A model generated the notes under the pieces. That model saw only the letters and a program-made list of their open reading frames with translations, ran no database searches and was not told the DNA's origin. A stretch of DNA of 11,131 bases, taken from Bacteroidaceae bacterium. Lineage in GTDB: Bacteria > Bacteroidota > Bacteroidia > Bacteroidales > Barnesiellaceae_A. The stretch is from assembly GCA_017561285.1 (NCBI GenBank), contig JAFZDG010000192.1, positions 1 through 11,131 of the forward strand. Direction: 5' to 3'. Position numbers and translations under genes: made by a program. The stretch's first letter is position 1; every line of letters starts with the position of its first letter. This document shows, piece after piece, positions 1 to 7,451 of this stretch.

Positions 1-114
1 AATGGCCGTTTTTACCTGTTTTTTCGATTTTTGCCTCCAGAGAACCAAACATTTTGCAATAAACAAAAAAAATGGAAGCTTGACCAAAATCAAATTCTCT
101 CGAATATACGAAAA

Positions 115-141
115 GAGGATGCCTCGTTTTGAGACACCCTC
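115..141 (+). terminator. Terminator-like hairpin upstream of the GH2 gene
   Basis: The arms GAGGATGCCTC (115-125) and GAGACACCCTC (131-141) form 9 of 11 pairs with two A·C mismatches, around a short T-rich loop. A run of A's precedes the stem and ATTTTAT follows it. It probably ends a gene lying left of the window and insulates the GH2 promoter. The imperfect stem and broken T-tract keep confidence moderate. Confidence 0.45.
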
Positions 142-156
142 ATTTTATCTATTCTA

Positions 157-188
157 TTGTTGGTACTTAATGAAATTGTTTATCTTTG
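157..188 (+). promoter_or_regulatory. Bacteroidota-type promoter of the GH2 gene
   Basis: TATCTTTG at 181-188 matches the TAnnTTTG −7 consensus of Bacteroidota exactly. A TTG at 157-159 sits 21 bases upstream and can serve as the −33 element. Transcription would start near 192, leaving a leader of about 20 bases with no Shine-Dalgarno sequence before the ATG at 214. Confidence 0.65.
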
Positions 189-213
189 TGGATAAATCAT
201 CAAAAACAATTAT

Positions 214-2025
214 ATGAATTTCAAACAACTACTGTGTGCAATAGGGCTTATTATGCTGTGCGTGAGTTTTTCTATTGCAAAGGCCTCGGAGCGTATTATG
301 ACTTCGTGGGGTGAGAATCTCGACAAAGAGAATGTGTGGAATGTATATCCGCGTCCTATTATGGAACGTACTCTTTGGATGAATCTTAACGGTGAATGGG
401 ATTATGCTATTACTGCCGCCAAAGAGAGTCAACCCAAGCAGTATGATGGCAAAATTTTGGTTCCGTTTGCCGTCGAATCGCAATTATCGGGTGTTGAACG
501 CCGTCTCTCGGAGGGTGATGCTTTGTGGTATCATCGTACGTTTAAAGTACCCTCTTCGTGGAACAAAAATAAGATTCTGTTGCACTTTGGGGCGGTCGAT
601 TGGCAGGCCGATGTGTGGGTTAATGGCATCAAGGTGGGCCGTCATACCGGTGGCTATACACCATTCTCTTTCGATATTACTGCAGCCTTGCATAAAGGCG
701 AAAACACCCTCGATGTGCGTGTCGTTGATACTACCGACAAGGGCTATCAGCCTCGTGGCAAGCAGGTGAGCAATCCGGGTGGTATATGGTACACACCGGT
801 GAGTGGTATATGGCAAACAGTGTGGATGGAGCCTGTAGCCGAAACCTACATTGCCAACTTGCGTACGTTGCCCGATATTGATGCCAATACGCTTATGGTA
901 GATGTTTGTAAATCGGTCGATTGTGCCGAGATTGTAGCCGAAGTAAAGGTGTATGACGGTGAAATGTTGGTAGCTCAAGGACGCAGTGTCAACAACTCGG
1001 CTGTTGAGGTGCGTATGCCCGAGGATGTGAAGTTGTGGTCGCCCGATGCACCTTTCTTGTACGACTTGCAGGTGACAATATCGCGCAATGGCAAGGTGCT
1101 CGACAAGGTCGATAGTTATGCCGCTATGCGTAAATTCTCAACCCGCCGCGATGCCGACGGCATCGTGCGTATGCAACTCAATAATCAAGATTTGTTCCAG
1201 TTTGGCACACTCGATCAGGGTTGGTGGCCCGACGGACTCTATACAGCCCCTTCATACGAGGCTCTCATCTACGATATCGATAAGACCAAAGAGTGGGGCT
1301 TCAATATGATACGCAAGCACGTGAAGGTAGAGCCTGCTGTATGGTACACCCATTGCGACCGCGTGGGTATGATTGTGTGGCAGGATATGCCCAGTGGTGA
1401 CAATTGTTTTCCCTGGCAAAATCGTCAATATTTCAAAGGGGCCGAGAATGAGCGTTCGGCCGCTTCGGAGGCAAACTTCCGCAAGGAGTGGCGCGAGATT
1501 ATGGATTACCTCTATTCATATCCCTCTATAGCTATGTGGGTGCCTTTCAACGAGGCTTGGGGACAATTCAAAACGGTAGAAATAACCGAATGGACCAAGA
1601 ACTACGATCCTTCGCGTATGGTCAACTCGGCCAGTGGTGGCAACTTCTTTGCTTGTGGCGATGTGCTCGACTTGCACAACTATCCTGCGCCCGAAATGTA
1701 TCTCTTTGATGCCACTCGTGCCAACGTGCTGGGCGAGTATGGTGGCATAGGTTATGTAGTAGAGGGGCATTTGTGGGAACCCGACCGCAACTGGGGATAC
1801 ATTCAATACAACTCGGTTGAGGCCGTTACCAACGAATATGTAAAATATGGCGAAATGCTGCTCGAATATATCAAGCGTGGATTTACGGCCGCTATCTACA
1901 CCCAGACTACCGATGTGGAGGTAGAGGTAAACGGTATTATGACCTACGATCGCAAGGTGGTAAAGATGGGCGAAGAGCGTATTCGCGACATAAATAGTCG
2001 CATATGTAACAGCCTCAATAAGTAA
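214..2025 (+). CDS. Secreted glycoside hydrolase family 2 protein (beta-galactosidase/beta-glucuronidase type)
   Basis: A 603-residue exported enzyme predicted to hydrolyse a beta-linked glycoside. Residues 1-24 form a signal peptide: Lys4, a hydrophobic core, then Ala-Lys-Ala before Ser25, with no convincing lipobox. The sugar-binding beta-sandwich covers about 50-215 (LNGEWDYAI near 58-66, DVWVNG near 133-138), an Ig-like domain about 220-310, and the TIM barrel about 325-600. In the barrel, Asn446-Glu447 of FNEAWG is the expected acid/base and Glu508 of LGEYGG the expected nucleophile, so the enzyme should be active. The C-terminal VNGIMTYDRK is typical of GH2 proteins. It is shorter than LacZ-type enzymes (about 1000 residues) and lacks their C-terminal domains. 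It has its own promoter and terminator and no SusC/SusD pair in view, so no polysaccharide locus reveals the substrate. The family call is secure; the sugar specificity is open. Confidence 0.9.
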   Translation: MNFKQLLCAIGLIMLCVSFSIAKASERIMTSWGENLDKENVWNVYPRPIMERTLWMNLNGEWDYAITAAKESQPKQYDGKILVPFAVESQLSGVERRLSEGDALWYHRTFKVPSSWNKNKILLHFGAVDWQADVWVNGIKVGRHTGGYTPFSFDITAALHKGENTLDVRVVDTTDKGYQPRGKQVSNPGGIWYTPVSGIWQTVWMEPVAETYIANLRTLPDIDANTLMVDVCKSVDCAEIVAEVKVYDGEMLVAQGRSVNNSAVEVRMPEDVKLWSPDAPFLYDLQVTISRNGKVLDKVDSYAAMRKFSTRRDADGIVRMQLNNQDLFQFGTLDQGWWPDGLYTAPSYEALIYDIDKTKEWGFNMIRKHVKVEPAVWYTHCDRVGMIVWQDMPSGDNCFPWQNRQYFKGAENERSAASEANFRKEWREIMDYLYSYPSIAMWVPFNEAWGQFKTVEITEWTKNYDPSRMVNSASGGNFFACGDVLDLHNYPAPEMYLFDATRANVLGEYGGIGYVVEGHLWEPDRNWGYIQYNSVEAVTNEYVKYGEMLLEYIKRGFTAAIYTQTTDVEVEVNGIMTYDRKVVKMGEERIRDINSRICNSLNK

Positions 2026-2087
2026 ATATCAAGGCAATACACCTCGTGGTTGTTGTCTGTGCGATAAAATTAATTCTTTTTAAGTAG

Positions 2088-2121
2088 GATGTGTGTGGGT
2101 TTTTTCCCATACACATCTTTT
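2088..2121 (+). terminator. Rho-independent terminator of the GH2 gene
   Basis: A 12-bp stem pairs GATGTGTGTGGG (2088-2099) with CCCATACACATC (2106-2117) with one G·U pair. A six-T loop joins the arms and TTTTA follows. It lies 63 bases after the GH2 stop and ends that transcript before the WG-repeat gene's promoter. Confidence 0.85.
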
Positions 2122-2138
2122 ATATGAGAGTAATTCAC

Positions 2139-2146
2139 TATTTTTG
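2139..2146 (+). promoter_or_regulatory. −7 promoter box of the WG-repeat gene
   Basis: TATTTTTG fits TAnnTTTG and lies 36 bases before the ATG at 2182, just after the GH2 terminator. No good −33 TTTG is visible at the expected distance, so this could be a weak or regulated promoter. Confidence 0.5.
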
Positions 2147-2181
2147 TATGCTAATACCAATTAATAATAAATACACATAAT

Positions 2182-2952
2182 ATGAATTACGACGATATAA
2201 GAAAATATAACAACGATCGCGCCTGTGTAGAGCGTGACGGAAAGTTTGGATATATTGACCGCGATACCGAAGAGGTAATCCCCTTGATATATGATGCCGC
2301 CAAAGACTTCTCGGACGGAGTGGCATTGGTGTGTCGCGAGGGTAAGTGGGGCTGTATCGATGTTGACGGCAATGAGGTATTGCCCTTGCAGTACGATGGT
2401 GGTGTCAACTTTGTAGATGGTTACGGTGCGATGTGTCGCGAGGGTAAGTATGCCATTATCGACAAGACCGGCCGCGAGGTAACGCCCTATATCTATGATA
2501 AAGTAGTACACCCCTTTGCCGATGGCTTGGCTATGGTTACTATAGATGGCAAATATGGTTATGTCAATACAGAAGGTGTAGAGGTTGTTCCCATTGAGTA
2601 TTTGGTGATGGGCCGTTTCTGCGAAGGCTTGGCCGCCACACGCGATGAGGAAACCGGACTCTATGGCTTTATCGACCGCGACAACCGCGTTATCATTCCC
2701 TTCGAATACGACTTTGTAGGCTCATTTGCCGATGGTCGTGCAGCAGTGTGCTTGCAAGGCAAGTGTGGCTTTATCGATACCACAGGCGATGTAGCTATCG
2801 CTATTCAGTACGACTATGTAGGCAACTTTGAAGATGGCTTGGCCATTGTGGGCGCAGGCGAAGACTTCTATTATATCGATACAGATGGTAATTTTGTGCG
2901 CGATTACGACGACAACATCCTCCGCGCCAAAGTACCAGACTTTATGGATTGA
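2182..2952 (+). CDS. WG-repeat protein
   Basis: A 256-residue protein built almost wholly of WG (beta-strand) repeats. Seven units follow one another at about 34-36 residues, with Gly-Lys/Leu-aromatic-Gly type motifs beginning near residues 20, 54, 88, 123, 159, 193 and 227. Each runs GKxGxID, then a turn, then a V(I/V)P-x-x-YD segment and a (F)xDGxA segment. The last unit is degenerate (DFYYID). There is no signal peptide or membrane segment, so it should be cytoplasmic, unlike many WG proteins. Units two and three share an 18-base identical stretch exactly 102 bp apart, indicating recent duplication of a whole unit. The repeat fold is thought to serve protein or ligand binding; no catalytic domain is attached and the function is unknown. 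It has its own −7 box and ends convergently with hutH. Confidence 0.85.
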   Translation: MNYDDIRKYNNDRACVERDGKFGYIDRDTEEVIPLIYDAAKDFSDGVALVCREGKWGCIDVDGNEVLPLQYDGGVNFVDGYGAMCREGKYAIIDKTGREVTPYIYDKVVHPFADGLAMVTIDGKYGYVNTEGVEVVPIEYLVMGRFCEGLAATRDEETGLYGFIDRDNRVIIPFEYDFVGSFADGRAAVCLQGKCGFIDTTGDVAIAIQYDYVGNFEDGLAIVGAGEDFYYIDTDGNFVRDYDDNILRAKVPDFMD

Positions 2953-2994
2953 TGACGGTGAGGTAGTATCGGGTATCCCTACCCGCAATATACG

Positions 2995-3030
2995 ACAAGG
3001 GGGTTGCGTTTTGTGGCGCATCCCCCTTGT
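2995..3030. terminator. Hairpin between convergent WG-repeat gene and hutH, probably bidirectional terminator
   Basis: ACAAGGGGG (2995-3003) pairs perfectly with CCCCCTTGT (3022-3030). Inside, TGCG (3005-3008) pairs with CGCA (3017-3020) after one T·T mismatch, leaving an eight-base loop. Both genes converge here: the WG stop is at 2952 and the hutH stop at 3051. The T-tracts on either side are short and interrupted, so termination strength is uncertain although the stem is very stable. Confidence 0.65.
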
Positions 3031-3050
3031 TAGTTGGTCGTATGTCAAGA

Positions 3051-4547
3051 TTAATATTCAAAGCGGTAACGGCCGAGGAAGTCGGCAGTCTTTTGAATCA
3101 TCTTGTACATAATAATATCGTCTTTCACGAAGGGAACTTCGGCGCGGTAAGCTGCCATAAACTCTTCGAGGATGGGCGAAGTCTTTTCGGGGCGACGGAA
3201 GTCGAGACCTTGTGCACCGTTCATCAACTCGATAGCGAGGATGTTCTCGAGGTTGTCGAGAATCTTGTGCAACTTGGTAGCAGCGTTTGCACCCATTGAT
3301 ACGTGGTCTTCTTGACCGTTGCTCGATACGATTGAGTCGCTGGCAGCCGAGAAGCAATACATCTTGTTTTGGCTAACCATAGCAGCAGCAGCGTATTGAG
3401 GAATCATGAAACCTGAGTTCAAGCCCGGCTCGGCAACGAGGAATTCGGGCAAGCCACGGAAGCCCATGATGAGTTGAGCAACACGACGCTCCGAGATGTT
3501 ACCAAGCTCGGCAAGAGCTACTGCGAGGTAGTCGAACACGAGGGCGAGAGGCTCACCGTGGAAGTTACCACCTGAGATGATGCAATCTTCGTCGGGGAAG
3601 ATAGTGGGGTTGTCGGTAACAGAGTTAATCTCGGTCAACAATACACCGCTCACGTAGCGGATAGCATCCTTGATAGCACCGTGTACTTGGGGAATGCAAC
3701 GGAATGAGTAGGGATCTTGTACGTGTTTCTTGGGCTTAGCGATGAGTTCGCTACCGGCAAGAAGACGACGGAAAGCCTCGCCTGTCTCAATTTGGCCTTT
3801 GTGAGGACGTACTTGGTGAATGTTGTCGTAGAAAGGCTCGATGCGGCCATCAAATGCCTCCAATGAGATAGCACCAATCATATCGGCACCCTTCATGATG
3901 TGACGAGCGCGGATGATAGCATACACACCGTTTGAGCTCATAAATTGAGTACCGTTCAAGAGAGCAAGGCCCTCTTTGCTTTGCAACTTAACGGGCTCAA
4001 GACCTACTTCTTTCAATACCTCGGCAGCAGGACGACGCTCGCCTTTGTAGTTTACATCGCCTTCGCCAATGAGAGGCAAGAAGAGGTTGGCAAGGGGAGC
4101 AAGGTCGCCCGATGCACCCAATGAACCGCGGTCGTAAACGATGGGGAGGATGTCGTTGTTGTAGAGGTCGAGTACGCGTTGTACTGTAACAACTTGTACA
4201 CCGCTATGGCCCATAGAGAGGGCGTGAGCCTTCAAGAGGAGCATGAGGCGTACAATCTCGGGGTTCAACTCAGTACCTACACTACAAGCGTGGCTCTTAA
4301 CGAGGTTCTCTTGCAAAGTTGTAAGTTCGTTGGGCGAGATATTGCGGTTGCACAATGAACCAAAACCGGTTGTGATACCATACAAGGGCACTTCAGAAGT
4401 TTCGGTTTTGCGGTCGAGGTAGTTACGACATTTTTCAATTTTGGCAATAGCCTCGGGAGAGAGTTCAAGACGAGCTTTGCTGTCGAGAATTTCTTCGATA
4501 AGGTCGAATGTGAGTTCACCCGAACCGATATAATAAGTCTTTAGCAT
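3051..4547 (-). CDS. hutH: Histidine ammonia-lyase (histidase)
   Basis: A cytoplasmic lyase that removes ammonia from L-histidine to give trans-urocanate, the committing step of histidine breakdown. The 498-residue length is normal for the family. Ala145-Ser146-Gly147 within GSLGASGDLAPLANL is the triad that cyclises to the MIO electrophile. Other family landmarks are Tyr56 in LYGITTGFGS, QDPYSFRCIPQVHG near 277-290, and GGNFHGEP near 326-333. Phenylalanine and tyrosine ammonia-lyases share this fold, but the surrounding hut genes settle the substrate. It is the last gene of the operon, and its ATG overlaps the end of the cyclodeaminase gene by seven bases (ATGCTAA), which suggests translational coupling. 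The first pathway enzyme is thus encoded farthest from the promoter. Confidence 0.96.
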   Translation of the reverse strand: MLKTYYIGSGELTFDLIEEILDSKARLELSPEAIAKIEKCRNYLDRKTETSEVPLYGITTGFGSLCNRNISPNELTTLQENLVKSHACSVGTELNPEIVRLMLLLKAHALSMGHSGVQVVTVQRVLDLYNNDILPIVYDRGSLGASGDLAPLANLFLPLIGEGDVNYKGERRPAAEVLKEVGLEPVKLQSKEGLALLNGTQFMSSNGVYAIIRARHIMKGADMIGAISLEAFDGRIEPFYDNIHQVRPHKGQIETGEAFRRLLAGSELIAKPKKHVQDPYSFRCIPQVHGAIKDAIRYVSGVLLTEINSVTDNPTIFPDEDCIISGGNFHGEPLALVFDYLAVALAELGNISERRVAQLIMGFRGLPEFLVAEPGLNSGFMIPQYAAAAMVSQNKMYCFSAASDSIVSSNGQEDHVSMGANAATKLHKILDNLENILAIELMNGAQGLDFRRPEKTSPILEEFMAAYRAEVPFVKDDIIMYKMIQKTADFLGRYRFEY

Positions 4548-5176
4548 AATCCGTGATTTTCTTGAGCGTAAGTAATAAGTTCATTTTCGTGAACGAGAGC
4601 CATAGCCTCAATTTCTTCGCAAGCAGCTTTCATTTGCTCTACATAAGCCTCGTCTTTCAAACCACCGAGGTTGATGCGAACATTAAGGATAGCACCGCGA
4701 ACAGCAGCACGACAGCACATAATGGCCACACAGCTATCGGTGATAGCGTTGGTGTTACCATTTTGACCTATATATATAATAGTAGGCATAGCCTCGAGAG
4801 CAGTGCGAGCTACTTCCATAGGAATTTCGGCAGCGTGCTTGGTAGCCTCTTCGATAACGGCGGCACGATGAGCCTTCTCTTCATCGGTCTCTTTGGGGAG
4901 TTTGAAGGCGGCAAAAACTTGGTCATAAGCCTCAGAATCGAGGTCAATGAGTTCAACGAAACGAGCACGCATACCGTTGAGTTTCTCAGCGGCAGCTGTC
5001 ATTTCAGCATCTTTGTCGGCATATTTTTTACGACCTATAGTAAGGTTGGTAACCATTGTGCCCAATGCAGTTGCAATAGCAGCGTTGAGAGCCGAGATGC
5101 TACCACCACCGGGTACGGGTTCGTTACTTGCTGTTTTTTCTAAGAATGCTGTAACATTAAGGTCTACGAGTTTCAT
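4541..5176 (-). CDS. Formimidoyltetrahydrofolate cyclodeaminase (FTCD C-domain / FchA family)
   Basis: A 211-residue protein of the cyclodeaminase/cyclohydrolase family, which forms the C-terminal half of mammalian FTCD and also includes clostridial FchA. The family signature PVPGGGS lies at residues 20-26, followed by the mostly helical domain with a GGL stretch near 176-178. In this operon it most likely converts 5-formimino-THF made by FtcD into 5,10-methenyl-THF and ammonia. Cyclohydrolase activity on methenyl-THF cannot be ruled out from sequence alone. It starts 17 bases after hutI and overlaps hutH by seven bases. It is encoded apart from the transferase half, with hutI in between. The family call is firm; the exact reaction rests on context. 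Confidence 0.88.
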   Translation of the reverse strand: MKLVDLNVTAFLEKTASNEPVPGGGSISALNAAIATALGTMVTNLTIGRKKYADKDAEMTAAAEKLNGMRARFVELIDLDSEAYDQVFAAFKLPKETDEEKAHRAAVIEEATKHAAEIPMEVARTALEAMPTIIYIGQNGNTNAITDSCVAIMCCRAAVRGAILNVRINLGGLKDEAYVEQMKAACEEIEAMALVHENELITYAQENHGLC

Positions 5177-5193
5177 AACTGTTAGTGTTTTAT

Positions 5194-6429
5194 TTAATAT
5201 GTGAGTATTTTACCTGCTTTGATAGTGTGTTTTACCGAGTTCATTGCGGTGTAGTAGGGCAATGTATAGTGAGTATCGGTATCGAGCAATACCAAGTCAC
5301 CTTGTTTGCCTACCTCAATTGAGCCTATCTTGTCGGCGCGACCAATAGCTGCAGCACCATTGAGAGTCATAGCAGTGATAGCCTCCTCGACAGTGAGGTG
5401 CATGTATATGCAAGCCAATGCAAAGGTCAAAGGTATGCTACCCGAGCAGCAACTGCCGGGGTTGAGGTCGGTGGCAAGAGCTACAGCGCAGTCGCGGTCA
5501 ATCATTTCACGACCGCGGGCATATGGCTCACGCAAAGTAAATGCTGTGAGGGGTAATAGTGTGGCAACTACATTGTTTTCGCTCATAGCGCGAATACCCT
5601 CATCCGATGCGTGCAAGAGGTGGTCGGCGCTGAGTGCTTTCAATTCACCGGCAAGTTCCGAACCGCCAAAAGTTACAATTTCATCGGCATGGATTTTCAC
5701 TCCGAATCCCATCTCTTTGGCTGCCGAAAGAAGACGACGTGATTGCTCTACGGTAAATACACCTTTTTCGCAGAATATGTCGCAGTTCTCGGCCAGATTG
5801 CGCTCCTTAACGAGAGGCAACATCTCATCGATGATAAAATCAATGAACTCCTCGTGGCGGCCTTTATATTCGGGGGGAAGTGCGTGTGCGCCTAAGAATG
5901 TTGTTGCTATATCAACCTTACGGTCGGGGTTGGCATTGATGTCGCGCATTACTTCAAGTTGCTTTATCTCGGCATCGCGGTCAAGACCATAGCCACTCTT
6001 ACCCTCTACGGTTGTGACACCCATACGGCTCATTACCTCAATAAACTTGTAGGCTTTTTGCAACAACTCTTCGTGAGTAGCTTCGCGAGTAGCCTTCATT
6101 GAGTTTACAATACCACCACCGCGCTCCATGATGCTCATATAGCTGTCGCCACGCATACGCCACATAAACTCCTCGGGGCGGAAGCCGCCAAACACGAGGT
6201 GAGTGTGTGAGTCAACAAAGCCGGGCAACAATACTTGTCCTTGTGCATCGAGTACCTCATAGCCTTCGGGAATGTTGGGACGGTTGTCGCCTACATAAGT
6301 GATGATACCATCGGTAACTTCTACAGTGCCACAATCGATAATGTGCAGGTCATTCATCTTTTTACCCTTAACGGCTGTATTGCCCAGGGGTGTGATGATA
6401 CGTGCATTGGTTATGATTAGGTTGCTCAT
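5194..6429 (-). CDS. hutI: Imidazolonepropionase
   Basis: A cytoplasmic metal-dependent hydrolase of the amidohydrolase superfamily that opens the ring of 4-imidazolone-5-propanoate to N-formimino-L-glutamate. The 411 residues match the usual length. Expected metal ligands are His75 and His77 (SHTHLVFGG), His247 (KIHADE) and Asp321 (ATDLNPG). Glu250, three residues after His247, matches the catalytic glutamate position. GGFRPEEF (81-88) and KSGYGLD (144-150) are substrate-pocket segments typical of HutI and separate it from other amidohydrolases. It is third in the operon, 86 bases after ftcD and 17 before the cyclodeaminase gene. The gap before it holds a long hairpin. The start is supported by the normal N-terminus (MSNLIITNARIITP). 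Confidence 0.95.
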   Translation of the reverse strand: MSNLIITNARIITPLGNTAVKGKKMNDLHIIDCGTVEVTDGIITYVGDNRPNIPEGYEVLDAQGQVLLPGFVDSHTHLVFGGFRPEEFMWRMRGDSYMSIMERGGGIVNSMKATREATHEELLQKAYKFIEVMSRMGVTTVEGKSGYGLDRDAEIKQLEVMRDINANPDRKVDIATTFLGAHALPPEYKGRHEEFIDFIIDEMLPLVKERNLAENCDIFCEKGVFTVEQSRRLLSAAKEMGFGVKIHADEIVTFGGSELAGELKALSADHLLHASDEGIRAMSENNVVATLLPLTAFTLREPYARGREMIDRDCAVALATDLNPGSCCSGSIPLTFALACIYMHLTVEEAITAMTLNGAAAIGRADKIGSIEVGKQGDLVLLDTDTHYTLPYYTAMNSVKHTIKAGKILTY

Positions 6430-6450
6430 GTTTTGTTATTATTATCGGCT

Positions 6451-6490
6451 AAAGAGATACAGGCCACTGTGTAGTGTCCTATATCTCTTT
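6451..6490 (-). promoter_or_regulatory. Long intercistronic hairpin between ftcD and hutI
   Basis: Positions 6451-6468 pair with 6473-6490 in an 18-bp stem with one A·G mismatch and one G·U pair in the mRNA, closed by a four-base loop (ACAC in the transcript). It fills nearly half of the 86-base gap, the largest gap inside the operon. In the mRNA only a short UUU follows the stem before A/C-rich sequence leading to the hutI ATG. It may act as a partial terminator, a processing site or a stability element that adjusts upstream against downstream genes. I see no TAnnTTTG box for a separate hutI promoter. Confidence 0.6.
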
Positions 6491-6515
6491 TGCTCAATGT
6501 GTTGCTAATATAATA

Positions 6516-7418
6516 TTACTCCATGATGCGTGCTTCGAGCACTTGATCCATAGAGAAGTTCTCGATACCGAGGTAGTACTCGGCAGTATCGATAAGGGCA
6601 GCCATAGGAACGAGACCGATGATTTCGCTACCTACGATGCTCACGCCATAGCGACGAGCCTCATATTTTACCATCTCAAAAGCTTGGTAGAGAGCTGTCT
6701 TGCTATAGTCGGTCATATTGATACTTACTTGAGTGATGCCACGCTCTGTGAGATCTACACCCATAGCTTTGCAGAAACGCAAGCCACCACCGATAAAACG
6801 AATACGTTTTGCGATGCTGTGTGCGATGTCGAGGCTGGGAGTGTTGAGGTTGATGTTGAAAGCAACCAACGGCATACGAGCACCTACAGCAACTGTACCG
6901 GCTGTAGCGTGACGCTCGGCGGGACCAAAGTCGGGATGCCACTCGGGTTGTTTAATCTTCTCGGCCATACCTTCAAACTCGCCTTTACGAACGGCTGCGA
7001 GGTTTTCGCGATAAGGAGCCGAAGCCGATTTCTCATACAAGAATACGGGCAAGTTATAGAGCTCGGCAATCTTAGCACCTACCTCTTTCGACATAGCTAC
7101 TGCATCGTCCATTGTGCAACCCTTGATGGGAATGAAAGGCACAACGTCAACAGCACCCATACGGGGGTGTTGGCCCTCGTGTTTGTTAAGGTCGATAAGC
7201 TCTACGGCTGTACCAACAGCCTCGATAACGGCTGCTTTCAAAGCCTCAGGCTCACCTACTACTGTTACAACGCAACGGTTGTGGTCGGTATCGTTGCTGT
7301 AATCGAGCAATTTTACACCTTCTTTGGCGCGGAATGCCGATACAATTTTCTCAATTTTTTCCAAGTCGCGGCCCTCGCTGAAATTGGGCACGCACTCCAT
7401 AATTTTACTCCAACTCAT
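6516..7418 (-). CDS. ftcD: Glutamate formimidoyltransferase (FTCD N-domain)
   Basis: A cytoplasmic enzyme that moves the formimino group from N-formimino-L-glutamate to tetrahydrofolate, giving glutamate and 5-formimino-THF. The 300 residues correspond to the transferase half of mammalian FTCD, with both subdomains and no cyclodeaminase domain attached. MECVPNFSEGRD (7-18) is the family's N-terminal signature. His84 in GQHPRMGAVDVVPFIP lines up with the catalytic histidine of the mammalian enzyme, and the DHNRCVVT segment (45-52) is also characteristic. It replaces HutG or HutF routes, so histidine carbon feeds the folate pool. It begins 33 bases after hutU. The start at 7418 is preferred over Met7 because homologues carry a short leading peptide before ECVPNFSEG. 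Confidence 0.94.
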   Translation of the reverse strand: MSWSKIMECVPNFSEGRDLEKIEKIVSAFRAKEGVKLLDYSNDTDHNRCVVTVVGEPEALKAAVIEAVGTAVELIDLNKHEGQHPRMGAVDVVPFIPIKGCTMDDAVAMSKEVGAKIAELYNLPVFLYEKSASAPYRENLAAVRKGEFEGMAEKIKQPEWHPDFGPAERHATAGTVAVGARMPLVAFNINLNTPSLDIAHSIAKRIRFIGGGLRFCKAMGVDLTERGITQVSINMTDYSKTALYQAFEMVKYEARRYGVSIVGSEIIGLVPMAALIDTAEYYLGIENFSMDQVLEARIME

Positions 7419-7451
7419 AGTTTTAAAAGTCTTTATAAGGTTAATTTTATA

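Noticed and set aside
2..217. 71-codon open frame at the left edge
   Set aside because: It is Phe/Lys-rich A/T sequence, contains the terminator hairpin and the GH2 promoter, and resembles no protein.
2971..2984. Small hairpin GGGTA/TACCC after the WG-repeat gene
   Set aside because: It has five pairs and no T-tract; the larger hairpin at 2995-3030 explains termination better.
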